Shown here: piece by piece, positions 13,601 to 26,400 of the stretch
Layout of the letters: every line of letters begins with the position of its first letter
How positions within the stretch are numbered: the first letter of the stretch is position 1
Source of the DNA: Sipunculus nudus
Taxonomy: Eukaryota > Annelida > Sipuncula > Golfingiida > Sipunculidae
Length of the DNA stretch: 64,000 bases
Assembly (NCBI GenBank): GCA_026874595.1
Contig: CM049306.1
Span: 61,014,019 to 61,078,018 of the forward strand
Direction of reading: 5' to 3'
The notes under the pieces: generated by a model
Told to the model about the DNA's origin: nothing
Database searches by the model: none
The model's input: only the letters and a program-made list of their open reading frames with translations
Position numbers and translations under genes: made by a program

Positions 13601-16600
13601 TTGCGTCACCTGAGGAAAGGGCGCTTCATTTTTATATAATTATAAAGCGCTACTGGTTGTCTTGTAATCGAAGTGCCATGTGCAAGTCTCCGTGTATGTC
13701 AGTGTGCAAGCCAGCTGACAGCGTCCGCATTCACTGGACTCGTGAACATTTTAGGCGGTAAATACGGCACCATATGAAAAAATCATCCTTGTATTAATAT
13801 GCATATTACGTGCTACTGGATGGCATTAGCAAGTTCCCAGAATCCCTTGCGCGAGCCCTGTACTCTTGGATCTTGAGTACATGGGTAAACCCCGCAAGCT
13901 GATAGCGGCTTCGACAATTATATCACTGCGTACCTGTTTACAGTGAATTGCCAAGATATTTTTTGGCAAAATATATTTTAAAACATATTTTCAGGATTGT
14001 GAATTCCGTTTCGGTCTGTCAGTTCCGCGAAGGGCTCTCATATATTGATTCCGTTAAAATTTCTGTGTCAATGCGGCAAAGGCAAACCTTTTCATATCAA
14101 TTATTTAACTATGTGCGCATGTAAATCTGACGATAAATATAAACGAAAACAAAGCACTGTAATGTTCTTTATTGAGTGTACATTACCACCATACGGACAT
14201 GATTACCGGTAATCACGCCGTCCAGTTCGACCGACGTAATAATGCTGATTGCAGTAAATTATCCTTGGCTGCCCTGAGGATGCTGAAAAACTTGTACCCT
14301 TGTATAAGACGGCCCCTCTTCTTTGCCAAATATTTTTAGGATAAAATTTGTCGTCCTGTACACGAACAAATACGGTGTTCCAATAATCTAGGAATTCTGC
14401 ATCTAAACATTGTGTCTAGACGTCTAGACGCTGTATCCTAGACGTCTAGACAATGTGTCTAGACACTCCCCCCAGAGCCAGGTCAGTTGCCATGGTGATG
14501 TCTGGACCCCACCTGTTTGTACTGAGTGACCTCTTGACTTGGCTGCTGAAACTCAAATCTGTTTTCAAATACAGAAAGCCTTTTTCAATTAGCTACAATG
14601 TTTTTTTAAAACTGTATTGACCCTATCTATTCTTATAAAACTGGCAGAACCCTACCATAGAATAATTCTTGTAAAGTTTAAACCAATCAGCTTAACAGTT
14701 TCATCATAAATCAGTGTATAAGCTAGAAGAGTTTAAAATTACATTTTCGCTTGTAAAAAACACATCAATGTAGGTGGCGCCACCAATGTCTCAAAATCAG
14801 ATATGACATATGTGACAAACATTGGTATAAAATTTAGTGATTATAGCTCTAGCCGTTTCTGAGATTTTAATTTTAGTATGCTTTTTTGGACAGATGACTA
14901 AGTTCAACCTCCTTTAACTCAGCAAAAAATCTCCGAACTGGAACCATTGGAACAAACTTGAGAGAGATTGTTCCAGGGATCATTTCTGTGAAATATTGGA
15001 CAATTTTGCTGGACAGTTTCAGAGAAGAAGATTTTTAACGGTTTTTAAGCTTTTTCTCTATAAAATCTAAATTAATGCAGATACCCAATAATAAGCTCCA
15101 GGGCACCAAGTTTCACATGTGACAAATTCTTACATGTAATTTGGAGCTGCTAGCTCCGACAGTTTCTGACTTACAGCCATGGACGGTGGAAAGCCAGCCC
15201 TGGACGGCGAACAGCGGACGGCTGACAGACGACGCTGCGCCATCGCATAAGCTCACAGGTTCGCTAAAAACAATCTTGCTGTCTTGGAGGCAAATTATTA
15301 CATCTGACTGACTGAACAGCGAGGACACTTCTAAGAAGGAATCTTTAACATTAATAATCAGGCCTGTTACAAGACCCTCAAGGTAACGATTCCTCTCTCA
15401 CCTGTGAACCAGTTCCTTCATCTTTTTAATATCTGGGAGGGCAGTTGTCTCTGTGTCATCTGACTCTGAGAGCCCAGTGCCCGCCTCTCTGTACACACAG
15501 CGAACTACATGACGTAACTCCATCCAGCACTGCTGTAGCTCCTGTGTTTCTTTTTCATGTTCTGCTTCTATTTGCCTGAAATACCACAAAATCAGACATA
15601 TTACAATTTTTGCCAGTCTGAATTTTCAGGATGCTCAAAATCATGTGTCAGTCTCATAGATTGCAGAATATTGTTAACAGTGACAAAATTTCACAGTTCC
15701 GACAAACTGGCCAGTGACCTTCCTGGATATTAGGTAACAAGCAAATTCATGGAATTTATGTCCACCCCCTTCCGCCTCTTGTTGTCCCCTGCTTGCCCTA
15801 TCAATATGTTTAAATTTTTATGGTTCCCTGAAGATGACTCCACATGTTTGAAATTTTTTGTTTTGGAGCTGTTGATCATAAATTGTCACACAGACACTTC
15901 AAAACCAATCTCAACTTAGGTATGCACAGGAGCAATCACTGACCCAAATTTGAATTAAATCTATATAATATTTAGGAAAGTTATCGCACTGAAACAAAAA
16001 CCTGACAGACAGACAAACCCAAATCAATGTCCCCCATTCCGAAGAAGTGGGGGAAAATAAGTTTCTAGGCTGAATGGATAAGATCTGTGCCATGCCTGAC
16101 TTAATGACTGCTCAATATCATGTTTTTGGCTTGCAACTCACAGAATATTGGCTATCATGACCTAATCTTGCCACACATGGAAACATTTGAAATTTAACAT
16201 TTATTTGATAAGCAAAATTGAAAGTACTGTGGAAACAGAATTTTGAAATAATTCTGTTAAATTTAAAGTCCATTCATTCATTTGCTCAAGGGAATCCTTG
16301 TGTATGATTTGAAGGCTCAAGTACTCTTTATTTTCCTATTTATCTGAATGAAAGTGGGAGAGACTGTTTTGAATCAAAGAAAGCTAAAACAGAAGGTGGC
16401 CCCACCTGCAGGTTATCACAACATTTTAGATTTTAATCAAAGAATGGGGGCAGGACATACGGACAGAAGGGTAGAAGAAGGGACAGACAGGGCAAATTTT
16501 AGTAGTCCTCTCTCCTACAGCAAGGGACTAGTAATGGGACCATATGCATCTAATTTAAACAAGGGACCCATGGGTCAGTGCTCAGCTGAAGTTGACCTTG

Positions 16601-19453
16601 AAGGTAAAAATCTAAAACAATATCAAATGGAGATAGTGTAAGAGGAAGAGGTAATATAGGCCATGGTTGGTTTATATGATTGGTTTGTATTGATGAGCAA
16701 GAAATTGTTGCAAATAGTATTTTGTGACCTGACCATGTGTTTCCTTATGTTGAAACTGAAGCATGTGAGCAGTTTGTGAACAAATGATCTGTACTATTAC
16801 CATGATCATTAGTTGGCTTTTTGATTAATTGTTGACATTTCAGTAGTTTACACATTTGTTCAATTGAATCTATTTTATTGTATAATCTTCTGGATTACAC
16901 CTTGAATTACTTTTTCAAGGAGTGGAAACAGCATTACAATTAAGGAGATACAGTGAAAACAACAACTAGAATACGGGTAGTCGACAAGCGACTACGTGTA
17001 TCCGCCTAAATCAGAGTGGAACGGGTGAAATGAGGCATGGATTGAGTGGCAAGGGGAAATAGAGTGTTGCATATTAGCATGGATGTCTGCAGCCAAATTG
17101 TGTATGTAGGTTGCCCCCCCTACCACAAAATCCAGAAAGCCATCCAAGTTGTATACATATGCAAAATTTAAGGCAGATGAGTCAAACCACTACATGTATA
17201 TGAGTGATTTTAGCCCGTGGCAGACAAACAGATGGACGCTGAGCAAAAATGGTTGCAGGTGACGCCACCAGATTTGCGTATAATAAAGAGCTATGTGAGA
17301 ACTATACAAATGCAAAACTTTGGCCCAATCGGTCAAACAGTTCCCAAGATATGAGCTTGGATGTCTGCGGCGTAAACGTGAATGTAGGTGGTGCCACCTG
17401 TCATAAAATCAGAAAAGCTATCCGAATTTATACGCATGCTGAATTTCAGGTGAATAAGTCAAGTCACAGCAGAGATATGAGTGATTTTAACCCTAGGCAG
17501 ACGAACAGATGGACACTGTGCAAACATGGTTGCAGGTGGCGCCACCATTTTTTGTGTATGTTATTAAGCTCTCCAAGGGCTACATTTGTGCAAAAAAAAT
17601 TTCCTGATCGGTCAAACGGTTCCCGAGATATGAGCTTGGATGTCTGCAGCATAAACATGAATGTAGGTGGCGCCACCTGTCATAAAATCAGAAAAGCTAT
17701 CCAGGATGTTTACGCATGCCGAATTTCAGGTGAATTAGTCATGTCACTGCAGAGATATGAGTGATTTTAACCCAAGGCAGATGAACAGATGGACACTGTG
17801 CAAACATGGTTGCAGGTGGCGCCACCATTTTTTGTGTATGTTATAAAACTCTCCAAGGGCTACATTTGTGCAAAAAAATTTTCCTGATCGGTCAAACAGT
17901 TCCCGAGATATGTGGGTTTATGTGTGGAAACAGACGCACAAACGGACGCAGAGCGCAGAGGAAAGGTCAGAGGTCAAAACACAATCGGGGCGCAGCAGTT
18001 CACATGTGACCCGAACATAATCCCAGGTTTCGTAAAATTCCGCCCAGGGGTTACGGAGGAGTTCTCTGGACACCTACGCCGCGGCGGCGTGCAGCTGAAA
18101 ACATAGTATCCGCAAAACTCTGTTTTGGCGGATACAATTACTTCACAACACTCTTGGTGGGTTGGGTTTGCAAGGGGGGGGGGGGTGATTGGGTGGTCAC
18201 TCCCCCCAGTGACTGATACAAATCAGAAACCCTGGCATAGCTGACTTTCAGTGACCTGGAGTGATACCCTGGATCTGTAATCTGTAATCAAAGCAAATGA
18301 CTACAATAGAGCCTCAAGAAAAAAATCAATAACTAGCTTAATTTTCAAGCTTTCATTTTCAAATTTTAGATTTAAACAAATTAACTATTTTTGTTTACAT
18401 TAAATCAATGGTACTTACAGGGAAAAAACGTGCCATGGTCAAAGTTGGGCAAAATTTAAGGTACTGATTTTATTTTTATGCTAATAACTTAAAAAAATTT
18501 ACAAAATTCAGATCTAATTTTAGGTAAACAATTGAATTTTAATTAAACATAGTTATATACTTGGGAAAATAGACTCTAGTCTTTAAATTTTTCATGTTAA
18601 GTGAGTAAATATTTTTCCTGATTTTTTACAAAGTCCATTATGTTCGGGCCCATAACTTAAAGAATTTATATTTAACAAACTTAATTTCTGGCATGTACAT
18701 AGGAACTATATGGAGGAATATTTATGGTAAATATGAGAAAAAACAGATGAGTGGTTTTGATATTAGGCAGTCTTGAACTGTGAAAATAGGTTTTTAATAA
18801 CAAGGGACCCATGGGTCACGGCGCTCAGCTGATTGTGATTGGACCATAAATGTTTCTCCATTGTGATACTATATCGAGTCGATAAAGCTTATGAATATTA
18901 TGGACATGTTGGGCTATTAAAAAGGAATGTAATTTAATATGTGAGTAAATAATAAATGAAATAACCTGACTGATTGATTAATAGAGTAAAATATAGTGGT
19001 TTATTTTTTATTTATTTAGGAGGGGTTGAAAATTGCGATATATCTGAGCAAATATGAATGCAATGACAGCAGTAATAAGCATTAGTAGAATGATGAATAG
19101 GCTATTTGTTGAAGGATCTATAGTGTATAGAAGTCTGCAAGATTTCAATTTGACAGATATGATGTAATGATTTATTATGCTGATGAGGGGATTTATGAAT
19201 TTGTTATTGTATGACACAATATTTCTTCAGTCTTGGCAATGTACATTATTTTGATGCCCACTATGTCTACATATTACACAATATTGACATAATTTCTGGC
19301 ATGTACATTGGTACCTATGGACGAATAGTTATACAAAATATTTAAGTATGAATATATCTGATTCATCTTGTTCTTGTTTACGGAGGCTGACATTGGGATG
19401 GGGATCAGAGAAGGGAACAGTGAGGCCAGCTATGAGGTGGATGAAGAGAGAAA

Positions 19454-19513
<60 letters not shown>

Positions 19514-20407
19514 AAGAGAGACAGAGAGAGGGGATGGAGCATTCAACAGTACTTAAACACCTAGAAGGTTAAAATATAAAATATTTGAAAAGCAGATAAA
19601 GTCTGATTGGAAAAGGTAATCTTGGCCATGGTTGGTTGATATGATTGAAGAAATTGTTGCAAATAATATTTTGAGATCTGACCATGTGCTTCCATTGGTT
19701 ACCTTTTTGATAAGCTGTTGACAGTTCAACAGTTTACAGATTTGTTTAATGAGATCCAATTATTTTAATAAACCTATTTTTCTATTTTATCATATATATA
19801 CAGTAGCCATAAAGTCCCCACTTAACAGGTGGAAGGATTGACTGGGGGGGGGGAGGGTGGGGGGGGGGGGGGGGAGGGAGTTATGATGGGAGTTAAAACG
19901 CCTCAGTATTTCTGTATATATTATCTTTAATTATTAAATTTTATGGAAAAGCAATAGAACTATTGTTCACAGTGCCAAAGAGCAAGGACTCTACGGGGTG
20001 GGGGAAGGGGATGGTGGGAGTTACAGCACCCTTGCATATTCATACAGGATATTTAATTGAATTCAAGTGCTTACAGAGAAAATGTTTATTCATAATTATT
20101 AAATATTTAAGCAGGCAGAAAAGGTGGAGAAACAAAGCAAATCATTTTTATTCCCATTCTACTGAACCAGGAAAAATTAACAATATTTGCCTTTATTCCT
20201 TTTTTTCAATACATCATTTTTTCCAGGTTTAAAAATGTAACTACACATTTACAGTATAACTTATATATATATATATATATATATGAATATATCAGTTGAT
20301 TCACATTTCTAAATTGCTTCAACATTCATAGCTAATTAATCTGGTTTATAGTACCTGTCAACAGAATGGGGTGCAGGGAGAATGGGAGGCTTAGGGGTGA
20401 GAGAGAA

Positions 20408-20443
<36 letters not shown>

Positions 20444-23400
20444 CTAGACTGTCATTGAGAGAGAGAGAGAGCATTAGAGAGAGATACAGACTGCCAGAGA
20501 GAGAGAGAGAGAGGCTCTCTGGTAATTACTGCCTGACCCAGCCTGACCCAGAAATAACAGAGGCAGTGGTTAGGTCAGAAGTTGAACTGGTTATGTAATA
20601 CTGCCCAAGCACACATTTCACTGACTAGATGAAAACAATCAAGGCATGGTGCTTGAAAATTTGAATGACATCTACAGTTTTTGATCTACTTGTTTCAAAT
20701 TTCAGATTTAACAGATAAAATGCTATGTGTACATGCTGTGAAAATTAAATCCACAGCACTAACACTAGTAACAGGAAATAAATGTCCACTGTAAGTCATG
20801 TTAATTATCATGCATGCTTTTTACAAAGGAGTTAACTGTTATTAAATAATTTCAGGTTGCCCATAGCCAAAAGTACCACTAGCACAAATGAAATGAGAGT
20901 TAAACTATTCATTAAAAATTAATTGGAATTATTGGGCAAAATATAATTTTAATTAAAAAATATTAACAGTAACATTTGAAAAGATTTCTTTTAATAATAT
21001 AATTGAAATAAATGATTAAAATAAAATTATAAAATATATTAATGAATGCATTAATGAATACATTTTGAAAGTATTTGCACTTAAATTCTTTCTTTTAACC
21101 TGTATTAGTATTTGTATTAATTTACATTATTGAACTATTGGATTTTTTTTAATCATATTTGAATACAATTATTAAGTATTCACTCAATATATTATACAAG
21201 GAGCAAACTGGAGTTGGGAATGTTTAATTTTATTAACTGAAATAAAGTTATCAGAAATATAAATTTTGATTATTTACCCAGTATCATGTAACAGCTGATA
21301 CAGCCATGAGTCTGAATGTTATTATTCAAACATACTGACATCTTTAATGAGCACTTGTCCGAGTAATTTTTTTAATTTTTGACATATTTCATTGTTTTTT
21401 TTTTTAAATTTTGTAATAAAAGAAACCCAACAAATTAAACACCTGGAAAAGACCTGGATATTTAGAATATTTAATATGATCAAATGCATCCTTGTCTATC
21501 ATTAACTTGCTTCACATAATCCCTTATAGTAAACAACAATTTTATTTAACTATTTATTTTTCATTTTTATTATTGAAATTAAAAAAATACCCAATGGTGA
21601 CTGCATGGTGTCATTTGAAATATATTTTCAGCAATCCATGAAAGATCCATAAAACATCAGTAATTGCAAGGTCCCTGTTACTCATTAACCATAAAATTCC
21701 TTTCCCATTTATTTTCTTAAAGTTGTTATTGTAAACCAATAATTTTATAAAATTATTGTTTATTGTTATGTTTTTGGCCAAACAATTACAAGAGGAGGGG
21801 GTTGAATAGCTATATCCAGCTGAGGCCACCCAAGAGCTGGCTAGCCTCGCTTCAAGCATGAAAGGTCAATATGGGGACATATGGTCTAGGTGTGACATGG
21901 TCTCATAAAAAATGTAATAAAAGCTACAGTTTTTGGTCAATTCCTTTCAAATTTCAGAATTTAGAAGCTGAAATCCTTACTTGTGCATGATATGAAAATT
22001 AAATCAACAGTACTGGGAAAAAACTTGCCATGCCCAAATATGGGCAAAATTTTAGGTACTGATTTCATATTTATGCGAATAACTTATAAAATTTGAAAAA
22101 TTTAGATCTAATTTTCGGTATACAATTGAATCTTGATTAAATGGAGTTATATCCCTGAAAAGAAGTCTCTAGCTTCAGCCATTTTTATGTTAAGTGAGTT
22201 CATATATTTCCTGATTTTTTTTTATGAGGTACTTTATGTTCCGGCCCATAACTTCAACAAATTACGTAATACTGACCTAATTTTGGGTATGTACATAGAA
22301 AATGTATGGAGGAATATGCAAATATTCACTATGATCAAAATCAGATCAGTGGTTTTGATATTAGGCAGTCTTGTAGTGTAACAAAGGTTTTTTTTTTATG
22401 GAAAATGGAGGTTTTTCCTTAATATCTCGAAGGAACGAAGTCCTAATGACCCAATTTTCGGTATGGTAGGAGATTTTGGGGACATCTAAGAATTTCGGAT
22501 TCATAGGTCTAACGGTTTCAAAACGTGCCAGTTTAACGGACGGACGGACGGACAGCCAAATGACTTATGGTCAGCTGAGCTAAAAACTAGATGTGTCGGA
22601 ACGACACGAATGCCCCCGCCTTGGGCAAATTAGAAACATTTGTAAAATTTGGAAAATTTTTTAAGTTCAGGAGGTGTCGTATGGTCAAAAGTAGGTCAAC
22701 AAGGGCAAAATGCAAACTCGATCTGTAACGGGTCATTATCAAGCAACACACCAAAAATCATGCCAGTATATGCAGGCATTGTGAAAAAAAGTCCATACAT
22801 GTGCATTTTCCATAAAAATTTCTGTCTTTCATGAAATTTTCTATGTTTAGGAGCCGTAAAACGGTCAAAAATAGGTCAACCGGGACGAAACGCGAACTCG
22901 ATCTGTAACTGGTCTATATCTGTCCACACACCAAAAATCAGGCCAACATCTGCAGGCAATGCGAAAAAAAATCTGTACATGTGTATTTGTCATGAAATTT
23001 CATATTTTACATGAAATTTTCTATGTTCAGGAGCCGTAAAACAGTCAAAAGTAGGTCAACCGGGACGAAATGCGAACTCCATCTGTAACTGGTCAATATC
23101 TGCCAACACCAAAAATCAGGCCAATATCTGCAGGCATTGCCAAAAAAGGTCCGTACATGTGTATTTGTCATGAAATTTCATATTTTTCATGAAATTTTCT
23201 ATGTTCAGGAGCCTTAAAACGGTCAAAAGTAGGTCAGCCGGGACGAAATGCGAACTCGATCTGTAACTGGTCTATATCTGCCCACACATCAAAAATTAGG
23301 CCAATTTCTGCAGGCATTGCGAAAAAAAGTCTGTACATGTGTATCTGTCATGATTATTTCTATTTTTCATGAAATTTTCTAAGTTTAGGAGCCGTAAAAC

Positions 23401-26400
23401 GGTCAAAAGTAGGTCAACCAGGACGAAACATGAACTCAATCTGTAACTGGTCTATATCTGCCCACACACCAAAAATCAGGCCAATATCTGCAGGCACTGC
23501 GAAAAAAAGTCCGTACATGTGTATCTGTCATGAATATTTCTATTTTTCATGAAAATTTCTAAGTTTAGGAGCCGTTAAACGGTCAAAAGTAGGTCAACCG
23601 GGACGAAACGCGAACTCCATCTGTAACTGGTCTATATCTGTCCACACACCAAAAATCAGGCCAACATCTGCAGGCACTGCGTAAAAAAGTCCGTACATGT
23701 GTATTTGTCATGAAATTTCATATTTTTCATGAAAATTTCTAAGTTTAGGATCCGTAAAACGGTCAAAAGTAGGTCAACCTAGAAGAAACGCGAACTCGAT
23801 CTGTAACTGGTCTATATCTGCTCACACACCTAAAATCAGGCCAATATCTGCAGGCATTGAGAAAAAAAGTCCGTACATGTGTATCTGTCATGAATATTTC
23901 TATTTTTCATGAAATTTTCTAAGTTTAGAAGCCGTAAAACGGTCAAAAGTAGGTCAACCGGGACGAAACGCGAACTCGATCTGTAACCGGTCTATATCTG
24001 CCCACACAAAAAATCAGGCCAATATCTGCAGGCATTGCGAAAAAAAGTCCGTACAACTGTTTGATTTCGGAAGGACGGAAGGACGGAAGGACAGAATGAC
24101 GGACATGGGTAAAACTATATGCCCCGGCCACTTTGTGGTGGGGGCATAAAAAGAAGGGTATATTAAATACAAACAAGTGACCCATGGGTCATGATGCTCA
24201 GCCAACTGACATGTTGATAATATGTCCTTGCACAGACAACTAATTAAGATAGGTGGCATCATTGTTCATGCATATTAGCTTAAGTTCATCAAGACCCATA
24301 AGCACAACAAATTTGATGACAATCCAACCAGCCTTTCATGAGGAATCTGGCAATTTGTGTGTATTTTGCATTATTTCTTGGGTGCTCAAACATACCCCAA
24401 AACTCTGAGAATATAGGTCACTGAGACCCAATTTCAGGTTTCTGGGGAGAACTTTTGAAGAACACTCAGGATGTCAAGTTAGAAGATTCTGGGCCCCATG
24501 GTTATGATTTGCGCCTTATTTTTGTATCACATTTTAAATAATTCTGGGGTGCAGGGGGGGTACTTCTGAGCCCCACAGCTCGGACAATATGGGTGTCAGA
24601 AAACTTATTTCAGGATTCCAAGGAGACTTTTCATGGGCCTCCCAGCATGTCAAGCAAGAGATTCCAGGTCCAGCGGTTATGATTTGTGCCCTGTGACAGA
24701 TGACAGCATCTTTTGAGGTCTAAAAAAATTGAGAAAAAAAATTGTAAAAAAATATAAAAAATACAGGTGGCACCACCAGTCTGCAGAAACTAATTAAACA
24801 CTCCATGATCAATATCCATGCAAAAAATCATGGGGATCAATGCATTTGTTGTTCAGATTTTTGAGCTTTTGTATTCAATTTTTCATTATTCTGGGGGGGG
24901 GGGGGTGCTTCGGAGCCCCATAGCTTAAAGAATATGGGTAACAGAGACCTAATTCCAAGTTTCAAAGGAGATTTTTCATGGACCTCTCTTGACGTAAAGT
25001 AAGAAGATTCCAGGCCCAGTGGTTAAGTTTTGTGCCTTGTTAACGGACAGACGGTCGGATGGCCAGATAGACAACCGACAGAGTGATCAGATGACTTACA
25101 GTCAGCTGAGCTAAAAAGGTCAAATGATTTTGCACACCAAAGTGCTATACCATGCTAAAACAAGGGACCTATGGGTCACGACGCTCAGCTGTTATATATG
25201 ATAAAAAAATATTTTTTAGAAATGAGGCACATGCTGGTTTTGTGTGGTAATAAATATAAGCTGTATTATGAGTTGTATGTATGATTTTGATAGTATCTTT
25301 GGAGACAGGGAAGAAGATTGATTTCATTTATTTTATTAACAAATGGAGTGCTATTGTCACACAGATTTTGACTTGGCCATATAACTTATAAGCAGAACAT
25401 ATAATATAAGAGTTTAACTATTTATTAAAAAAATTACAAATATTGTCCCAAATATAATTTTTATTAAAAATAATAAGAGAATCATGATTTTTTAAAATGA
25501 AATATAACTGATATGATTATTAAAATAATATTAAAGAATATATTCATGAATGCATTCATGAATACATTTTGAAAGTATTTGCACGAGTATTCATATACTT
25601 TCATTTTTACCTGAATTCCCATTCTTTATGCAAGAAATTTTATAATGGAGTACATAATCATATTCGTATTTAAATACAATTACAAAGTATTTGCACCATG
25701 TCTGGTATTTATTCAGTTTTCACCAAACAATGATTTTGAGAATCCAGAATATACAAAATTCACACATGTCAATAATGATCATAAGTACCTGGTTTTATGG
25801 CTTTTATTTATATTAAAAAATAACTGTAAAAAATTCATTTTGGACTAATTTCACATCAATGTACACACTAGACACAGTAGGAATCTAGATTAATATTATC
25901 AACTGCATCTTTGTCTATCATTAATTTCCTTCATATAATCCCTAATGATTAGTAATGAATAATATGATTTACTTCTTTATCATTAAAAGTGAACTGAAAA
26001 ATGACATAGGTGACTGCATGGTGTTATTTGGAATATGTGACATTCTACCCATCGATACAAGATTCTTATATCATCAGTAACTGCAAGTTAATTTCCTGTT
26101 ATTATAAACTAACAAATTCCTTTTCTATTTTTCTTTAATTTGTTATTAAAAACCAAGAAAAATTTATTAATTTATTGTTTATTGTTATGTTGTTGGTTAA
26201 AACTACTAGATGAGTTGGGTTGGACACCTGGATCAACTGTGGCTGGCCATAAGCTGCCTGGATTCTCGCCTCAAGCGTGCATAATTTGATGAAAGGTCAA
26301 CAAGGTCAACATACAGGTGACTCAAGAGGGGCTGGAGAGAGCCAAAGTCTGACAGGGTCTCATAAAAAACATTAATAAAAGCTACAATATTTGGCCAATT

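Larger units (their letters stand above)
16558..18798 (+). mobile_element. HINE/pearl-like element, family 1 (copy 3, interrupted twice)
   Basis: It starts AACAAGGGACCCATGGGTCA and follows copy 1 closely to 16963, where a family 2 element is inserted. The copy 1 text resumes by about 18390 and is cut again at 18798, where another family 1 start begins. Its own 3' hairpin is therefore absent at this point. Confidence 0.6.
18799..22586 (+). mobile_element. HINE/pearl-like element, family 1 (copy 4, expanded)
   Basis: The start AACAAGGGACCCATGGGTCA and the end GGTCAGCTGAGCTAAAAA (22569-22586) are canonical, but the copy is 3.8 kb long. It has swallowed GA microsatellites (19455-19530 and 20400-20513), poly-G runs and a very AT-rich segment (20930-21260). 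A GGAC run (22540-22556) precedes the terminal hairpin. Whether this is one insertion or two overlapping ones is not certain. Confidence 0.5.

Noticed and set aside
17249-17764. Longest open frame in the window (171 codons, plus strand)
   Set aside because: It lies entirely in the 278/279-bp repeat array; the period is near a multiple of three, so openness is inherited from unit to unit. No domain or splice support.
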